Assembly (NCBI GenBank): GCA_003278525.1
Contig: QCEQ01000010.1
Span: forward strand, 1-48,488
Reading direction: 5' to 3'
Source of the DNA: Prochlorococcus sp. AG-355-P16
GTDB lineage: Bacteria; Cyanobacteriota; Cyanobacteriia; PCC-6307; Cyanobiaceae
DNA: 48,488 nt
In this document: positions 36,117-45,503 of the stretch, one piece after another
Numbering within the stretch: position 1 is the first letter of the stretch
Layout: each line of letters begins with the position of its first letter
The notes under the pieces: model-generated
Told to the model about the DNA's origin: nothing
What the model saw: only the letters and a program-made list of their open reading frames with translations
The model's database searches: none
Program-made: the position numbers and the translations under genes

Positions 36117-36769
36117 AAAAGAATTATTTATTAAAGGCATTTGCTTTCATACAAGTTTTAATTTTGACCCCAGCTTGTAGTTATAAAAATAGGATTGATT
36201 CTAATTATTACTGCCAAAAACTAAAATTTAGTTGTACTAATATTAATAAAGTAGTAAATTTTAAAACTACAAAAGGTAATTTAGAGGTTAAATTATTTGG
36301 TAAAGATAATCCAGTCACAGTATCAAACTTTCTGGAAAACATAGAAAATAATATTTATGTAAATCAAAAATTTTATAAAATAATAAAATATCCCCAAATA
36401 AGATTTATACATGGTGGTGTTAATCCAGAAAATAAATTTTATATTGAACGAAAACTAACCCTTAGTAAGACAAGTCCCTCAATTCCTTTAGAAATAAAAT
36501 TCAAAGAAGAAATAAATCCAAGATATAATTATCAAATAAAAAATCCTATTGAAACTGAAAATTTAGTTAATACTTTTGACAGTGGATCAATTGCTATGGT
36601 TAAGAGCGGTAAGAATAAGTCTTCATCTACCGAGTTTTTTTTTGTAACTAGTAAGATCCCAGAACTAGATGGAAGGTATTCGATTTTTGGAAAGATTATT
36701 AAAGGATTAGAAGTACTTGAAAAAATCAATAAAGAAGACTACATCAAGGCAGTCCAAATATCTAATTAA
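36113..36769 (+). CDS. Cyclophilin-type peptidyl-prolyl isomerase, predicted lipoprotein, apparent ATA start
   Basis: The PPIase core ([55 protein letters not shown] and [20 protein letters not shown]) is of the short, divergent picocyanobacterial type. The first standard start is TTG 36164, inside a signal sequence. In frame upstream lies [20 protein letters not shown] then Cys, a lipobox signal. It begins with ATA 36113, six bases after GGAGGG (36101-36106). The ATA overlaps the ycf4 stop. I take ATA as the start (218 aa). It probably acts in the periplasm or thylakoid lumen. Confidence 0.8.
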   Translation: MKKNYLLKAFAFIQVLILTPACSYKNRIDSNYYCQKLKFSCTNINKVVNFKTTKGNLEVKLFGKDNPVTVSNFLENIENNIYVNQKFYKIIKYPQIRFIHGGVNPENKFYIERKLTLSKTSPSIPLEIKFKEEINPRYNYQIKNPIETENLVNTFDSGSIAMVKSGKNKSSSTEFFFVTSKIPELDGRYSIFGKIIKGLEVLEKINKEDYIKAVQISN

Positions 36770-37290
36770 ATTTCTAGAGAATATTTGTTTATTTTCAACA
36801 TTTCTGTATTAACACCTGAAGAGCGTTTAAGAGCTACCTTACCAGTCCTCGCTATTTCAAGGATGCCATATGGCTCGAGTAATTTCTCAAGAGCAACTAA
36901 CTTCCCAGGATCTCCAACTACCTCAAGAGTTAAGGCCATATCTGACACATCAACAACTTTTGCGCGGAAGATCTGTACTATATCAAGGATATTACTCCTA
37001 TTATCCTCTTTTGATGAAACTTTTAGTAACATCAATTCCCTCTCAACAGCTGCGAGATTAGTAAAATCTACAACTCCCAGAACATTAAATAATTTATTAA
37101 GTTGCTTAGTCATTTGCTGAAGAGTTTCATCATCACCTTCAACTACCATTGTTAACCTTGAAATCCCTTTAGATTCTGCAGGGCCTACTGCAAGGCTGTC
37201 TATGTTGAAGCCCCTTCTGGCAAAGAGACCTGAGATTCTACTCAAGGCTCCAGATTCATCTTCTACAAGAACTGATAATGTATGTTTCAT
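36766..37290 (-). CDS. ilvH: Acetolactate synthase small (regulatory) subunit
   Basis: The 174-aa protein has an N-terminal ACT domain ([20 protein letters not shown] followed by [14 protein letters not shown], which forms the valine-binding site) and the IlvH-type C-terminal domain ([20 protein letters not shown]). It regulates branched-chain amino acid synthesis at the first step. The large subunit ilvB is not in the window. It is convergent with the cyclophilin gene (4-bp overlap) and starts three bases after the hydrolase stop upstream on its strand. Confidence 0.96.
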   Translation of the reverse strand: MKHTLSVLVEDESGALSRISGLFARRGFNIDSLAVGPAESKGISRLTMVVEGDDETLQQMTKQLNKLFNVLGVVDFTNLAAVERELMLLKVSSKEDNRSNILDIVQIFRAKVVDVSDMALTLEVVGDPGKLVALEKLLEPYGILEIARTGKVALKRSSGVNTEMLKINKYSLEI

Positions 37291-37293
37291 ATT

Positions 37294-38235
37294 TTAAAAG
37301 GTTTTTAAATCTCTAATCCATTCATAAGAGATTCTATTGAATACTGAAGGGTCTTCATCATGGATGCAATGCCCTGAATTGGATATTATTTTTAATTTTA
37401 CCCATCTATGGAAATTTGCAATCTTTTTACCAACAAACAAAGGTATGAAATTATCTTTTTCTCCCCAAATCAATAAAAAGGGAACTTTTCTTGAGGCGCT
37501 GAGTTTTCTCAAAAGATAAGAGGCTTGAAATTTTTCATCTCTTGAAGACATCCCAATACACATTGCTCGTAATGATCTAGCTGAAGTTTTCCTTAGAACT
37601 GGTTTTGTCACCAAATCTATTAGTTCGCGATCAACATTATCTTTTTTGAAATAGGCAGAATTTAGTCCCAGTTTTATGACTCCTAATTTGATTATTAAAA
37701 ATAAAATAATCTCCAAAGGGAAAAATATAAAAAATATTCTTATAAATTTATTTTGAAATTTTATAAGTGATGATTTTTTTGTTATGGACTTTTTATTTTC
37801 TTGAATTCGATCTGGCAGCGGGGATGCAATAACTTTTGCAATCTGATCCTCCAATGAAACAGCACATGTTAAAGCAACTAGTGCTCCAAGGGAATTGCCA
37901 ATAAGAATTACTTTCCCAGAATTCTTTGGTCTTATCACCTGTGCAATAAAGTCTTTCACTTGATTAGACCAAATCTCATTATCTAGTTTTCCAATTTGTC
38001 TAATCCCAGGTTGATCTGAATCTCCAAATCCTATTAAATCTAGAGAATATGTGGCGCAATTCCTTTTCGCAAAATATTCTAAATTGTTTCTCCAATGTTT
38101 TCGATTGGCGCCAAATCCGTGGAGAAAAATAATTGGAATCTCATTATCTTCGCCTATAACACTCCAACAAATTTTAAAACCATTCCAATTCCAGTAATTA
38201 GGGATGTTTATATTTTCTGCAAAATTATTATTCAT
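37294..38235 (-). CDS. Alpha/beta hydrolase
   Basis: The 313-aa protein has the oxyanion motif LHGFGANRKHW (39-49), nucleophile elbow GNSLGA (Ser115), acid region LIWGEKDNFIPL and the C-terminal His in SGHCIHDEDP. A hydrophobic stretch (about 168-188, FIRIFFIFFPLEIILFLIIK) in the cap domain may bind membrane or a lipophilic substrate. It resembles cyanobacterial relatives of chlorophyll dephytylase and pheophytinase-like hydrolases, but the substrate is not fixed. It is three bases from ilvH, likely cotranscribed. Confidence 0.85.
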   Translation of the reverse strand: MNNNFAENINIPNYWNWNGFKICWSVIGEDNEIPIIFLHGFGANRKHWRNNLEYFAKRNCATYSLDLIGFGDSDQPGIRQIGKLDNEIWSNQVKDFIAQVIRPKNSGKVILIGNSLGALVALTCAVSLEDQIAKVIASPLPDRIQENKKSITKKSSLIKFQNKFIRIFFIFFPLEIILFLIIKLGVIKLGLNSAYFKKDNVDRELIDLVTKPVLRKTSARSLRAMCIGMSSRDEKFQASYLLRKLSASRKVPFLLIWGEKDNFIPLFVGKKIANFHRWVKLKIISNSGHCIHDEDPSVFNRISYEWIRDLKTF

Positions 38236-38327
38236 TTACTTAAAACTTTCAAGATATTTGTATTATCTACTTTTTTAACAAATAAATGTATATTGAATGT
38301 AGATTATAGTAATCATTAAATTTTACA

Positions 38328-38426
38328 ATGGCAAAAGAAATTTTTAGTATTGCAGCAGTTTTTTGGATACTGATACCAATTGGGTTGGTTGGTGGTGCTT
38401 TGTTATTAAAGTTTCAGGGAGATTGA
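38328..38426 (+). CDS. petM: Cytochrome b6f complex subunit PetM
   Basis: The 32-aa protein reads [20 protein letters not shown] then [12 protein letters not shown]. It is a single membrane helix with the PetM ending (G-x-L-L-L-K-x-Q-G). It is too short for ordinary ORF tracks. It is one of the small subunits surrounding the b6f dimer in thylakoids. It stands alone, 57 bases upstream of ycf39 on the same strand and divergent from the hydrolase gene. Confidence 0.92.
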
Positions 38427-38483
38427 TTCTCACGAATACATCACAATTTGAGTTATGGTCTAAAAGTTAAGCAAATCTGAAAT

Positions 38484-39446
38484 ATGAAGATTCTTTTAGT
38501 AGGAGCAACAGGTACACTTGGTAGACAAATAGCAAAGCAAGCCATAGAAGATGGACATGAAGTTAGATGCTTTGTAAGAAACCCAAGAAAAGCTTCCTTT
38601 CTACAAGAGTGGGGTTGTGAACTAACAAAAGGTAATTTATTAAATTCTTCTGATATTGAATATGCATTGCAAGATATTGAAGTTGTTATTGATGCAGCTA
38701 CCAGCAAACCAGATGATCCTAAAAGTATTTATGAAATAGATTGGGATGGGAAAGTTAACTTGTTCAATGCTTGTGAATCTTTAAATGTAAAAAGAGTAAT
38801 ATTCCTTTCAATTCTTTTAACAGAAAAATTTAGAAATGTTCCATTAATGGACATTAAATATTGTACTGAAAAACTTCTTGAGAAATCTGATCTAGAATAT
38901 ACCATTTTCAAATGTGCAGCTTTTATGCAAGGAGTTATAGGTCAATTCGCTATCCCAATTTTAGATAGTCAAGCAGTATGGATGAGTGGAACTCCAACTA
39001 AAATCGCTTACATGAATACTCAAGACATGGCAAAAGTTATTATTGCAGCAGTTAATAATCCAAAAACTCATAGAACATCATTGCCATTAGTTGGTCCGAA
39101 AGCATGGGATTCAAACGAAGTCATATCCTTATGTGAAAAATTTAGTGAAAAGAAAGCTAAAATTTTTAGAGTTTCACCTTTTCTGATTAGTATTACTCAG
39201 AAAGTAGTTTCTTTTTTCCAAGACTCCTTAAATGTTGCTGAAAGATTGGCTTTTGCCGAAGTAACTAGTAGTGGTGAATCATTAGATGCTGACATGAGTA
39301 AAACATACGAAATATTGGAACTTAAAAAAGAAGATATGACTTCACTAGAGAGCTATATAAAGGAGTACTATCAACAAATACTTAAAAGATTAAGAGAAAT
39401 GGAAGCAGATCTAAATATTGAGGAAAAAAAGAGACTACCTTTTTAA
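38484..39446 (+). CDS. ycf39: Ycf39-like NmrA-type NAD(P)-binding protein
   Basis: The 320-aa atypical short-chain dehydrogenase has GATGTLG at residues 7-13, NPRKASFLQEWGCELTKGNL, and KYCTEKLLEKSDLEYTIFKC, as in Ycf39/HCF244. The catalytic YxxxK is not preserved. In Synechocystis, Ycf39 associates with high-light-inducible proteins and helps deliver chlorophyll to nascent D1 during photosystem II assembly. Being near petM, psbD and ycf4 fits that role. The long C-terminal part (about 235-320) is charged and helical. Confidence 0.9.
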   Translation: MKILLVGATGTLGRQIAKQAIEDGHEVRCFVRNPRKASFLQEWGCELTKGNLLNSSDIEYALQDIEVVIDAATSKPDDPKSIYEIDWDGKVNLFNACESLNVKRVIFLSILLTEKFRNVPLMDIKYCTEKLLEKSDLEYTIFKCAAFMQGVIGQFAIPILDSQAVWMSGTPTKIAYMNTQDMAKVIIAAVNNPKTHRTSLPLVGPKAWDSNEVISLCEKFSEKKAKIFRVSPFLISITQKVVSFFQDSLNVAERLAFAEVTSSGESLDADMSKTYEILELKKEDMTSLESYIKEYYQQILKRLREMEADLNIEEKKRLPF

Positions 39447-39463
39447 TGTTGCAATTTTAGACT

Positions 39464-39487
39464 TATATAGTATATTTGTACTATATA
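39464..39487. promoter_or_regulatory. Hairpin TATATAGTA/TACTATATA between ycf39 and the next gene
   Basis: A perfect 9-bp inverted repeat with a 6-base loop, 14 bases before ATG 39501. All pairs except two are A-T, so it is weak. It may be a promoter/operator region or chance in AT-rich DNA. Confidence 0.3.
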
Positions 39488-39500
39488 TATATTAGTGATT

Positions 39501-39713
39501 ATGTCTGTTTCTAAGTCTAAAAATCTCGAACGAAAACTAGATAATTTTGCAAAAGAAGCAAAAAATGAATTGAATAATGTTTGCGGATCATCATTATGGG
39601 AAAGTCTTGGGTTTGTTTTTTTTGATCAATTAGAAGATTCTGAAAAAATTGCGAAAGCAAATTTTTATTACGGTCAACTTCAAATAATTAATGAAATAAA
39701 ATTTTCTATTTGA
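39501..39713 (+). CDS. Conserved small protein of unknown function
   Basis: The 70-aa soluble protein begins MSVSKSKNLERKLDNFAKEA, then KNELNNVCGSSLWESLGFVF, followed by a helix with FDQLEDSEKIAKANFYYGQL. It is mostly alpha-helical by pattern. I start at ATG 39501; a GTG two codons upstream (39495) is possible but less likely. I recognise no family. It lies between ycf39 and infA on the same strand. Confidence 0.6.
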   Translation: MSVSKSKNLERKLDNFAKEAKNELNNVCGSSLWESLGFVFFDQLEDSEKIAKANFYYGQLQIINEIKFSI

Positions 39714-39805
39714 ATTGAATTTCATATTTTTACGGATGTAATTTTTCTTAAATCAATTTTGGCCAATCTTTTTCTGATAATATGAACTTAGTAAAATATT
39801 AATTA

Positions 39806-40072
39806 ATGATTGAAACTTCAGGTGTAATAGAAAAAGAACAGGGGAATGGATTTTATTTGGTTACATTAGAAAAACCTGAAGGACATCAATGTTTATGTAG
39901 AGCTGCAGGCAAATTGACTAAATTTAGAATTAAATTGTTAGCTGGAGATAAAGTTTTAGTGGAGATTAGTCCTTATGATCTTTCTAGAGGGAGGATAACT
40001 TATAGAGAAAGGAATGCAGGTGGCGCTAAACCTGCTACTAATAAAAATAACCCTAAGAGAAATAATAAATAA
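39806..40072 (+). CDS. infA: Translation initiation factor IF-1
   Basis: The 88-aa S1-like (OB-fold) protein: SGVIEKEQGNGFYLVTLE, a CRAAGKLTKFRIKLLAGD strand pair and VEISPYDLSRGRITYRER are the IF-1 signature. The extra C-terminal tail GGAKPATNKNNPKRNNK is basic and low-complexity, as is common in cyanobacteria. IF-1 occupies the A site on the 30S subunit. It is convergent with the NTRC gene (stops nine bases apart). Confidence 0.9.
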   Translation: MIETSGVIEKEQGNGFYLVTLEKPEGHQCLCRAAGKLTKFRIKLLAGDKVLVEISPYDLSRGRITYRERNAGGAKPATNKNNPKRNNK

Positions 40073-40081
40073 AAAGATACT

Positions 40082-41458
40082 TTAGATAATATCTTCTATA
40101 ACTTTTTTAAACTCACTTCTTTGCTTAACACCTTGCCATTGTTTTTTTAATAATTTTTCTTTAAAAAGTTGAACTGTTGGTGTGCCGTTAATACCAGCTT
40201 GTTTTGCAATATCTTGATCTTTATCAATATCTATTTCAACGCCAAGAACTGCACCATCAAGTTCTTTAATTACCCTTTTTAACTGAGGTTTCAAAACATG
40301 ACATGGGCCGCAACTTGGAGAACTAAAAATTACTAAGATAGGTTTTTTACTCTCGTGATATAGCTTCCTTAATGCATAACTGCCTTTTTGCCATTCAGAA
40401 TTTGGATCAAATGTATCTTCATTAACTTCTTCTTCATTAAAATCTGATGAATTTAGTTTTTTTTCTGGTTCGGGTGTTTCTCTGACTATAGTTTTCGCTA
40501 AGTTTTTCTCGGCTAGCCACCTTTCGGTAGCTAATGCTGCCATGCACCCAGTTCCTGCAGCGGTAACTCCTTGCCTCCACTCAGAATCGACAACGTCACC
40601 TGCTGCGAAGATGCCTTCTATAGATGTTTCTGGCCTTCCTGATTTGCAAGCAATATATCCTTTATTATCTAAATCAATTTTGCTGCCTAAGAACTTCGTA
40701 TTTGGTGTGTGCCCTATCGCGTAAAAAAGACCTTTTATATTGATTTCCCCTTTACCTTTTTGAGAGTGAATAGTTTCTATTTTCTCAAGCCATTCAGAGC
40801 CATCCGCTTTATCAACTTTTGTGTTCCAATGAATTTCTATCTTTGGATTAGCTTTTACTCTATCTACCATTGCTGCGCTAGCCCTTAATTTTTCTGATCT
40901 AACAATCAAATGCACTTTACTTCCATACTTTGTGAGGTATGCTGCTTCTTCACATGCAGAGTCGCCCCCTCCAATAACAGCTAATTCTTCGCCTCTAAAT
41001 TGTGGGGTCGCTCCATCACATATTGCGCAAGCACTTATTCCTTTACTCCAGAATTTATCTTCATTTATAACGCCTAATCTATTTGCACTTGCTCCAGTTG
41101 CAATAATAATTGAGTTAGATTTTATAGTTCCTTCTAAAGTTTTTAATTCAAAGGGATGCGAATCAGTATTTATTGAGACAACATCACTTTCGTATAAATT
41201 AGTACCCCATCTTTCGGCTTGAGCTTTCATTAGATCCATTAATTCAGGACCTAGTACACCATCTGGAAAACCTGGATAATTTTCAACAAATGTTGTAGTC
41301 ATTAATTGCCCACCGGGAATTCCACCAGAATTAAATCCTGTTACGAGCATTGGTTGAAGATTTGCTCTTGCTGCATAAATCGCAGCTGTATAACCTGCAG
41401 GACCTGAACCAATAATTACAACATTTTCTACGTTAGAATTTTTTTCTTTATTTTCCAT
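40082..41458 (-). CDS. trxB: NADPH-thioredoxin reductase fused to thioredoxin (NTRC)
   Basis: The 458-aa two-domain protein. Residues 1-315 form thioredoxin reductase: FAD-binding GSGPAG (17-22), redox CAIC (144-147), NADPH-binding GGGDSACE (163-170) and [10 protein letters not shown]. After an acidic linker (about 325-360), residues 361-458 form a thioredoxin domain with CGPC (383-386). This fusion (NTRC) reduces 2-Cys peroxiredoxin and other targets with NADPH in chloroplasts and cyanobacteria. Confidence 0.95.
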   Translation of the reverse strand: MENKEKNSNVENVVIIGSGPAGYTAAIYAARANLQPMLVTGFNSGGIPGGQLMTTTFVENYPGFPDGVLGPELMDLMKAQAERWGTNLYESDVVSINTDSHPFELKTLEGTIKSNSIIIATGASANRLGVINEDKFWSKGISACAICDGATPQFRGEELAVIGGGDSACEEAAYLTKYGSKVHLIVRSEKLRASAAMVDRVKANPKIEIHWNTKVDKADGSEWLEKIETIHSQKGKGEINIKGLFYAIGHTPNTKFLGSKIDLDNKGYIACKSGRPETSIEGIFAAGDVVDSEWRQGVTAAGTGCMAALATERWLAEKNLAKTIVRETPEPEKKLNSSDFNEEEVNEDTFDPNSEWQKGSYALRKLYHESKKPILVIFSSPSCGPCHVLKPQLKRVIKELDGAVLGVEIDIDKDQDIAKQAGINGTPTVQLFKEKLLKKQWQGVKQRSEFKKVIEDII

Positions 41459-41537
41459 TTATTTGCAAATTTCACTACTTATAATAATAAATCAACCCAA
41501 ATAATGTAGGGCGGATTTCACTCGATCGATTTAGTAA

Positions 41538-41762
41538 TTAATCGTTGACTTTTTGGTCAAATATTTTTTTTAATTCCTCTGGAAAATTTAAAACAGAATC
41601 TTTTAAATTTTCGTTCTTTTCTCCAATATGTAATATCCACTCTCTAAATTCTTCTGCGATTGCATAACTGTCTTCATATCTTTCTAGAGTGTCCATTGCA
41701 GATATTCTGTTGGTAGCCCAACAGGTTGCAATGTCGATTCTTTTTCTAATGAAATTGTCCAT
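41538..41762 (-). CDS. Conserved small protein of unknown function
   Basis: The 74-aa soluble protein begins MDNFIRKRIDIATCWATNRI, with SAMDTLERYEDSYAIAEEFR and EWILHIGEKNENLKD following. It is helical by pattern and acidic. No family recognised. It is on the same strand as NTRC and precedes it by about 80 bases. Confidence 0.6.
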   Translation of the reverse strand: MDNFIRKRIDIATCWATNRISAMDTLERYEDSYAIAEEFREWILHIGEKNENLKDSVLNFPEELKKIFDQKVND

Positions 41763-41915
41763 TGAAAATTAAAAGTTGTATCTAGATAAACACAAAAAAT
41801 GGCATTTATGTTGTCTAATAAGTTACAACTTTGTATTTCCAAACAATAATTTAATCTTTAATTAATATTTGAGCCAATTTTCGAAAGAATTATAAAAAAA
41901 TATAAAGAAATAGGT

Positions 41916-42494
41916 TTAAACTGCCTCGCTGTGGTTTGCGAGTAATCTTTCAATTTCCTCAAAACCCTCTTTAGCTGAATTTATTGCAAGTTCCTCACTA
42001 ACTTTTTCTTCTGAAATTAATTTTGCGGATATTTTCTTTAAAAGAGATTCTTTCTTTTCTCTTAGTGAAATGACAATTTCCTCTTCAATAATAGATTTTA
42101 TTGCTTTAGAAATTATTTTTTTGTCATTTGCTTCCTCAAATGTGCCCTGGACTAATTCCTGAATAAATAATCGATGCACCTCACTACTTCTTAGAAAGCT
42201 TTCAGTGGCATTAATAATTCCTTCAACAAGAGCTTCATCAGGTTCAGAGTCATTTTCTGCGAGCTTGAATTCCCAATCTAAATGTCTTCTTTGCCAACCT
42301 GCTGAGTGGAGACTAGGCATGACTGTCTGTGAATAAGTATCAACCGACATTTCATAAATTCTCTCGGCTAATTTTTCGCACCAGTCCTTTCCATGTTTTT
42401 CTAGATTTTTCTGCATAGCCTGCCTTGGAACAGCATGACCGCCATGATGACTGTGACATACTCCATCTGGACATTCGATTGCTTTTATACTCAT
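41916..42494 (-). CDS. Conserved cyanobacterial protein with N-terminal Cys/His motif
   Basis: The 192-aa protein starts MSIKAIECPDGVCHSHHGGH with two Cys and four His within 13 residues (8-20), which looks like a metal-binding segment. The remainder is a helical, acidic domain (KDWCEKLAERIYEMSVDTYS, HSAGWQRRHLDWEFKLAEND and a long Glu/Lys-rich C-terminus). I do not know the family. No signal peptide. It is divergent from pntA and on the same strand as the 74-aa gene. Confidence 0.65.
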   Translation of the reverse strand: MSIKAIECPDGVCHSHHGGHAVPRQAMQKNLEKHGKDWCEKLAERIYEMSVDTYSQTVMPSLHSAGWQRRHLDWEFKLAENDSEPDEALVEGIINATESFLRSSEVHRLFIQELVQGTFEEANDKKIISKAIKSIIEEEIVISLREKKESLLKKISAKLISEEKVSEELAINSAKEGFEEIERLLANHSEAV

Positions 42495-42619
42495 TTGAAT
42501 ATTTAGTGCCTATATTCTAGATAGCTATTTTTTATAGAAAAGAAAATATATTTTTAACAAAAATCCAAGACTTTTGACTTTCTTCAATTTATATTTAGTA
42601 TGTTAAAAAAATAAATAAA

Positions 42620-43750
42620 TTGACAAAGATACTTATTCCTTCCGAAACAAGCTCTGGTGAAAGGAGAGTTTCAGCTACTCCAGAAGCGGTAAAGAAATTA
42701 AAAAGCCTTGGATGTGATGTTTATATTGAAAGTTCAGCAGGAAAATTATCAGGATTTAGTGACTTGTCATATGAAGAATCGGGTGGAACAATAATAAGTA
42801 ACTTAGATCAAAAAATTTGGGGTGAAGCTGACCTAATATTTTGTGTTCAAACTCCATCAGAGGATAATTTAACTAAATTGAAGAAAGGTGCAGTTCTTCT
42901 TGGTCTTCTTAACCCATATGGTAATAAGGAGCTTCTCAAGATTATAAATAGTAATAAGATTTCAACTTTATCACTAGAATTGCTTCCGAGGATTAGTAGA
43001 GCGCAATCTTCAGATGTTCTATCTTCTCAGGCCAATATTGCTGGATATAAAGCAGTTCTTTTAGCTGCAAGTGAGTTAGATAGATATTTCCCAATGCTTA
43101 TGACTGCAGCAGGCACAGTTCAACCTGCCAAAGTAGTGGTTCTTGGTGGTGGGGTTGCAGGATTGCAGGCAGTAGCGACAGCAAAAAGACTTGGTGCAAT
43201 AGTATTTGTATCCGATATTAGACCCGCTGTTAAAGAACAAGTAGAGTCCCTCGGAGCAAGATTTATAGAACTTCCTGAAGTGGATGAACAACCTGGAGAA
43301 GCTGGAGGTTATGCAAAAGCTGTAACACCCGAATTTCTTTCAAAACAGAAAGCTACTTTAACTAAATATTTATCTGAAGCTGATGTTGCTATATGTACTG
43401 CGCAAGTTCTAGGTAAAAAGGCCCCTGTTTTAATAGACGCTCCCATGATTGAAAAAATGAGATCTGGTGCAGTAATTATTGATTTAGCAGTTTCTCAGGG
43501 AGGGAACTGCGCAGGAACAAAATCAAATGAAACTATTATTAAAGATGGGGTAAAACTTATTGGAGCGGGCGAATTACCCTCTTCAGTTCCTTATGATGCA
43601 AGTTCACTTTATGCTAAGAACTTAACATCTTTGATTACACCATTTATAAAAGATGGTGTAATTAAATTAGATAAAGAGGATGAACTCATTTCTGGATGTT
43701 TATTAAGCGATGAAGGAGTTGTTCTTCAAAATAAAGTTTTTGAAAATTGA
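42620..43750 (+). CDS. pntAA: NAD(P) transhydrogenase subunit alpha, NAD-binding part (PntAA)
   Basis: The 376-aa protein is the soluble dI component. The N-terminal alanine-dehydrogenase-like domain has TKILIPSETSSGERRVSATP, and the Rossmann domain has VVVLGGGVAGLQAVATAKRL, followed by DIRPAVKEQVESLGA and AICTAQVLGKKAP. The start is TTG (42620). The three-gene split (dI, dII, dIII on separate chains) is usual in cyanobacteria. The enzyme couples proton flow to hydride transfer between NADH and NADP. Confidence 0.94.
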   Translation: MTKILIPSETSSGERRVSATPEAVKKLKSLGCDVYIESSAGKLSGFSDLSYEESGGTIISNLDQKIWGEADLIFCVQTPSEDNLTKLKKGAVLLGLLNPYGNKELLKIINSNKISTLSLELLPRISRAQSSDVLSSQANIAGYKAVLLAASELDRYFPMLMTAAGTVQPAKVVVLGGGVAGLQAVATAKRLGAIVFVSDIRPAVKEQVESLGARFIELPEVDEQPGEAGGYAKAVTPEFLSKQKATLTKYLSEADVAICTAQVLGKKAPVLIDAPMIEKMRSGAVIIDLAVSQGGNCAGTKSNETIIKDGVKLIGAGELPSSVPYDASSLYAKNLTSLITPFIKDGVIKLDKEDELISGCLLSDEGVVLQNKVFEN

Positions 43751-43761
43751 GGTTTTAAATT

Positions 43762-44055
43762 ATGTCTTTTATAAGTCTTCTTTGGGTTCTTTTACTTGGT
43801 AGTTTATTAGGCCTCGAGTTAATTGGAAAAGTTCCTCCTACCCTTCACACACCTCTAATGAGTGGAGCAAATGCAATTTCAGGAATAACAATGCTTGCAG
43901 CCTTAACTTTAATTGTAAAAGCAGAAGGTAACATACCACTTTTAATCATTGGTTCAGTTTCTCTTGGATTTGCTCTTTTCAACGTTGTAGGCGGTTTCTT
44001 CGTAACTGATCGAATGCTCGCGATGTTTAGTCGTAAACCATCAAATAAGAAGTAA
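43762..44055 (+). CDS. pntAB: NAD(P) transhydrogenase, small membrane subunit (PntAB)
   Basis: The 97-aa membrane protein has three helices and the signature LLGLELIGKVPPTLHTPLMS then GANAISGITMLAAL, which is the dII-N part of the transhydrogenase. It forms part of the proton channel together with the membrane domain of PntB. It lies 11 bases after pntAA and 8 bases before pntB, in one operon. Confidence 0.95.
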   Translation: MSFISLLWVLLLGSLLGLELIGKVPPTLHTPLMSGANAISGITMLAALTLIVKAEGNIPLLIIGSVSLGFALFNVVGGFFVTDRMLAMFSRKPSNKK

Positions 44056-44063
44056 TTTTTAAC

Positions 44064-45503
44064 ATGAATCTACCTGTAATCATTAAATTCGTTATTGACC
44101 TTCTAGCAGTACTGTTACTGGCGTTGGGAATAAAAGGGTTGTCAAAAGTAAAGTCAGCAAGGGATGCAAATAGATTAGCTGCATTTGCAATGTCGCTATC
44201 AGTAGTAGGATTACTTTCTTATTATTTAGGCACTTCTGGAATTGCTATTCAGTCTTGGATGTGGATAATAGTTGGATCAATCATAGGTAGTTTATTCGGA
44301 GCAATTCTTGCAAAAAAAGTACCTATGACCTCAATGCCTGAAACAGTGGCATTGTTTAATGGTTGTGGAGGAATGTCATCACTTTTAGTGGCCTTAGGAG
44401 TAGCTATTTTTCCTATATCTGGTGGTCAAGAAAATTTTGATTTCTTTATGTCATTGATTAACGAAGTTTCAATATCTGTTTCTATATTCGTTGGTGCCAT
44501 AACTTTCACAGGTTCAATTGTGGCGATGGCAAAGTTACAGGGTTGGTTGTCAACTCCAGGATGGACTCAGAGCAAAGTTAGACATTTTGTAAATATTGTT
44601 TTTGCAGTTGCTTCCTTGATAGCCTTTTTTGATTTGATAAACGGCAATACAAGTTCTATTTGGCTTTTAGTTATAGTTTCTTCTTTATTAGGTATTGGAG
44701 TTACTTTACCAATTGGTGGAGCTGATATGCCAGTCGTTATATCTTTATTAAATAGCTATTCAGGGATTGCAGCAGCAGCAGCAGGTTTCGTTGTAGATAG
44801 TCAGCTTTTGATAGTAGCAGGTGCAATGGTTGGAGCAGCAGGCCTGATACTTACTCAAGTAATGTGCAAGGGTATGAATAGATCATTGGTCTCAGTTCTT
44901 TTTGGAGGATCTTTATCTGCACAAAGTACAGCCTCTTCTGGTTCAGGAGAATATACAAATATAACTTCTTGCAGTGTTGAAGAATGTGCATTGACTTTAG
45001 AGGCAGCCAACAAGGTAATTATTGTTCCTGGTTATGGTCTAGCGGTAGCTCAAGCTCAACATACTTTAAGGGAAGTGACAAAAAAACTAGAGCAAAATGG
45101 TATTGAAGTTGTTTACGCAATTCATCCTGTAGCAGGGAGAATGCCTGGACATATGAATGTACTTTTAGCAGAAGCAGATGTTCCTTACGAACAACTTAAA
45201 GAGATGGACGTTGTAAATCCTGATTTTCCAGCAACGGATGTTGTTTTAGTTTTAGGAGCAAATGATGTGGTAAATCCTCAAGCTAAAAATGATAGCTCTT
45301 CTCCTTTATATGGCATGCCAGTTCTTGATGTGCAGGAAGCAAGAACGGTATTTGTAATTAAACGTGGTATGAGTGCAGGTTACTCCGGAATAAAAAATGA
45401 TTTATTTGATCTGCCAAATACCTCAATGGTCTTTGGTGATGCAAAAAAAGTACTGAATGATTTGATTGGAGAATTAAAGGATCTTGGAGTTGGGGAGAAA
45501 TAA
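44064..45503 (+). CDS. pntB: NAD(P) transhydrogenase subunit beta (PntB)
   Basis: The 479-aa protein has about eight to nine N-terminal membrane helices (to about residue 290), with MPETVALFNGCGGMSSLLVA and LLNSYSGIAAAAAGFVVDSQ. The C-terminal NADP-binding dIII domain has IIVPGYGLAVAQAQHTLREV, HPVAGRMPGHMNVLLAEADV, VLVLGANDVVNPQA and KRGMSAGYSGIKNDLF. It completes the operon. The following hydrolase frame overlaps its 3' end. Confidence 0.96.
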   Translation: MNLPVIIKFVIDLLAVLLLALGIKGLSKVKSARDANRLAAFAMSLSVVGLLSYYLGTSGIAIQSWMWIIVGSIIGSLFGAILAKKVPMTSMPETVALFNGCGGMSSLLVALGVAIFPISGGQENFDFFMSLINEVSISVSIFVGAITFTGSIVAMAKLQGWLSTPGWTQSKVRHFVNIVFAVASLIAFFDLINGNTSSIWLLVIVSSLLGIGVTLPIGGADMPVVISLLNSYSGIAAAAAGFVVDSQLLIVAGAMVGAAGLILTQVMCKGMNRSLVSVLFGGSLSAQSTASSGSGEYTNITSCSVEECALTLEAANKVIIVPGYGLAVAQAQHTLREVTKKLEQNGIEVVYAIHPVAGRMPGHMNVLLAEADVPYEQLKEMDVVNPDFPATDVVLVLGANDVVNPQAKNDSSSPLYGMPVLDVQEARTVFVIKRGMSAGYSGIKNDLFDLPNTSMVFGDAKKVLNDLIGELKDLGVGEK

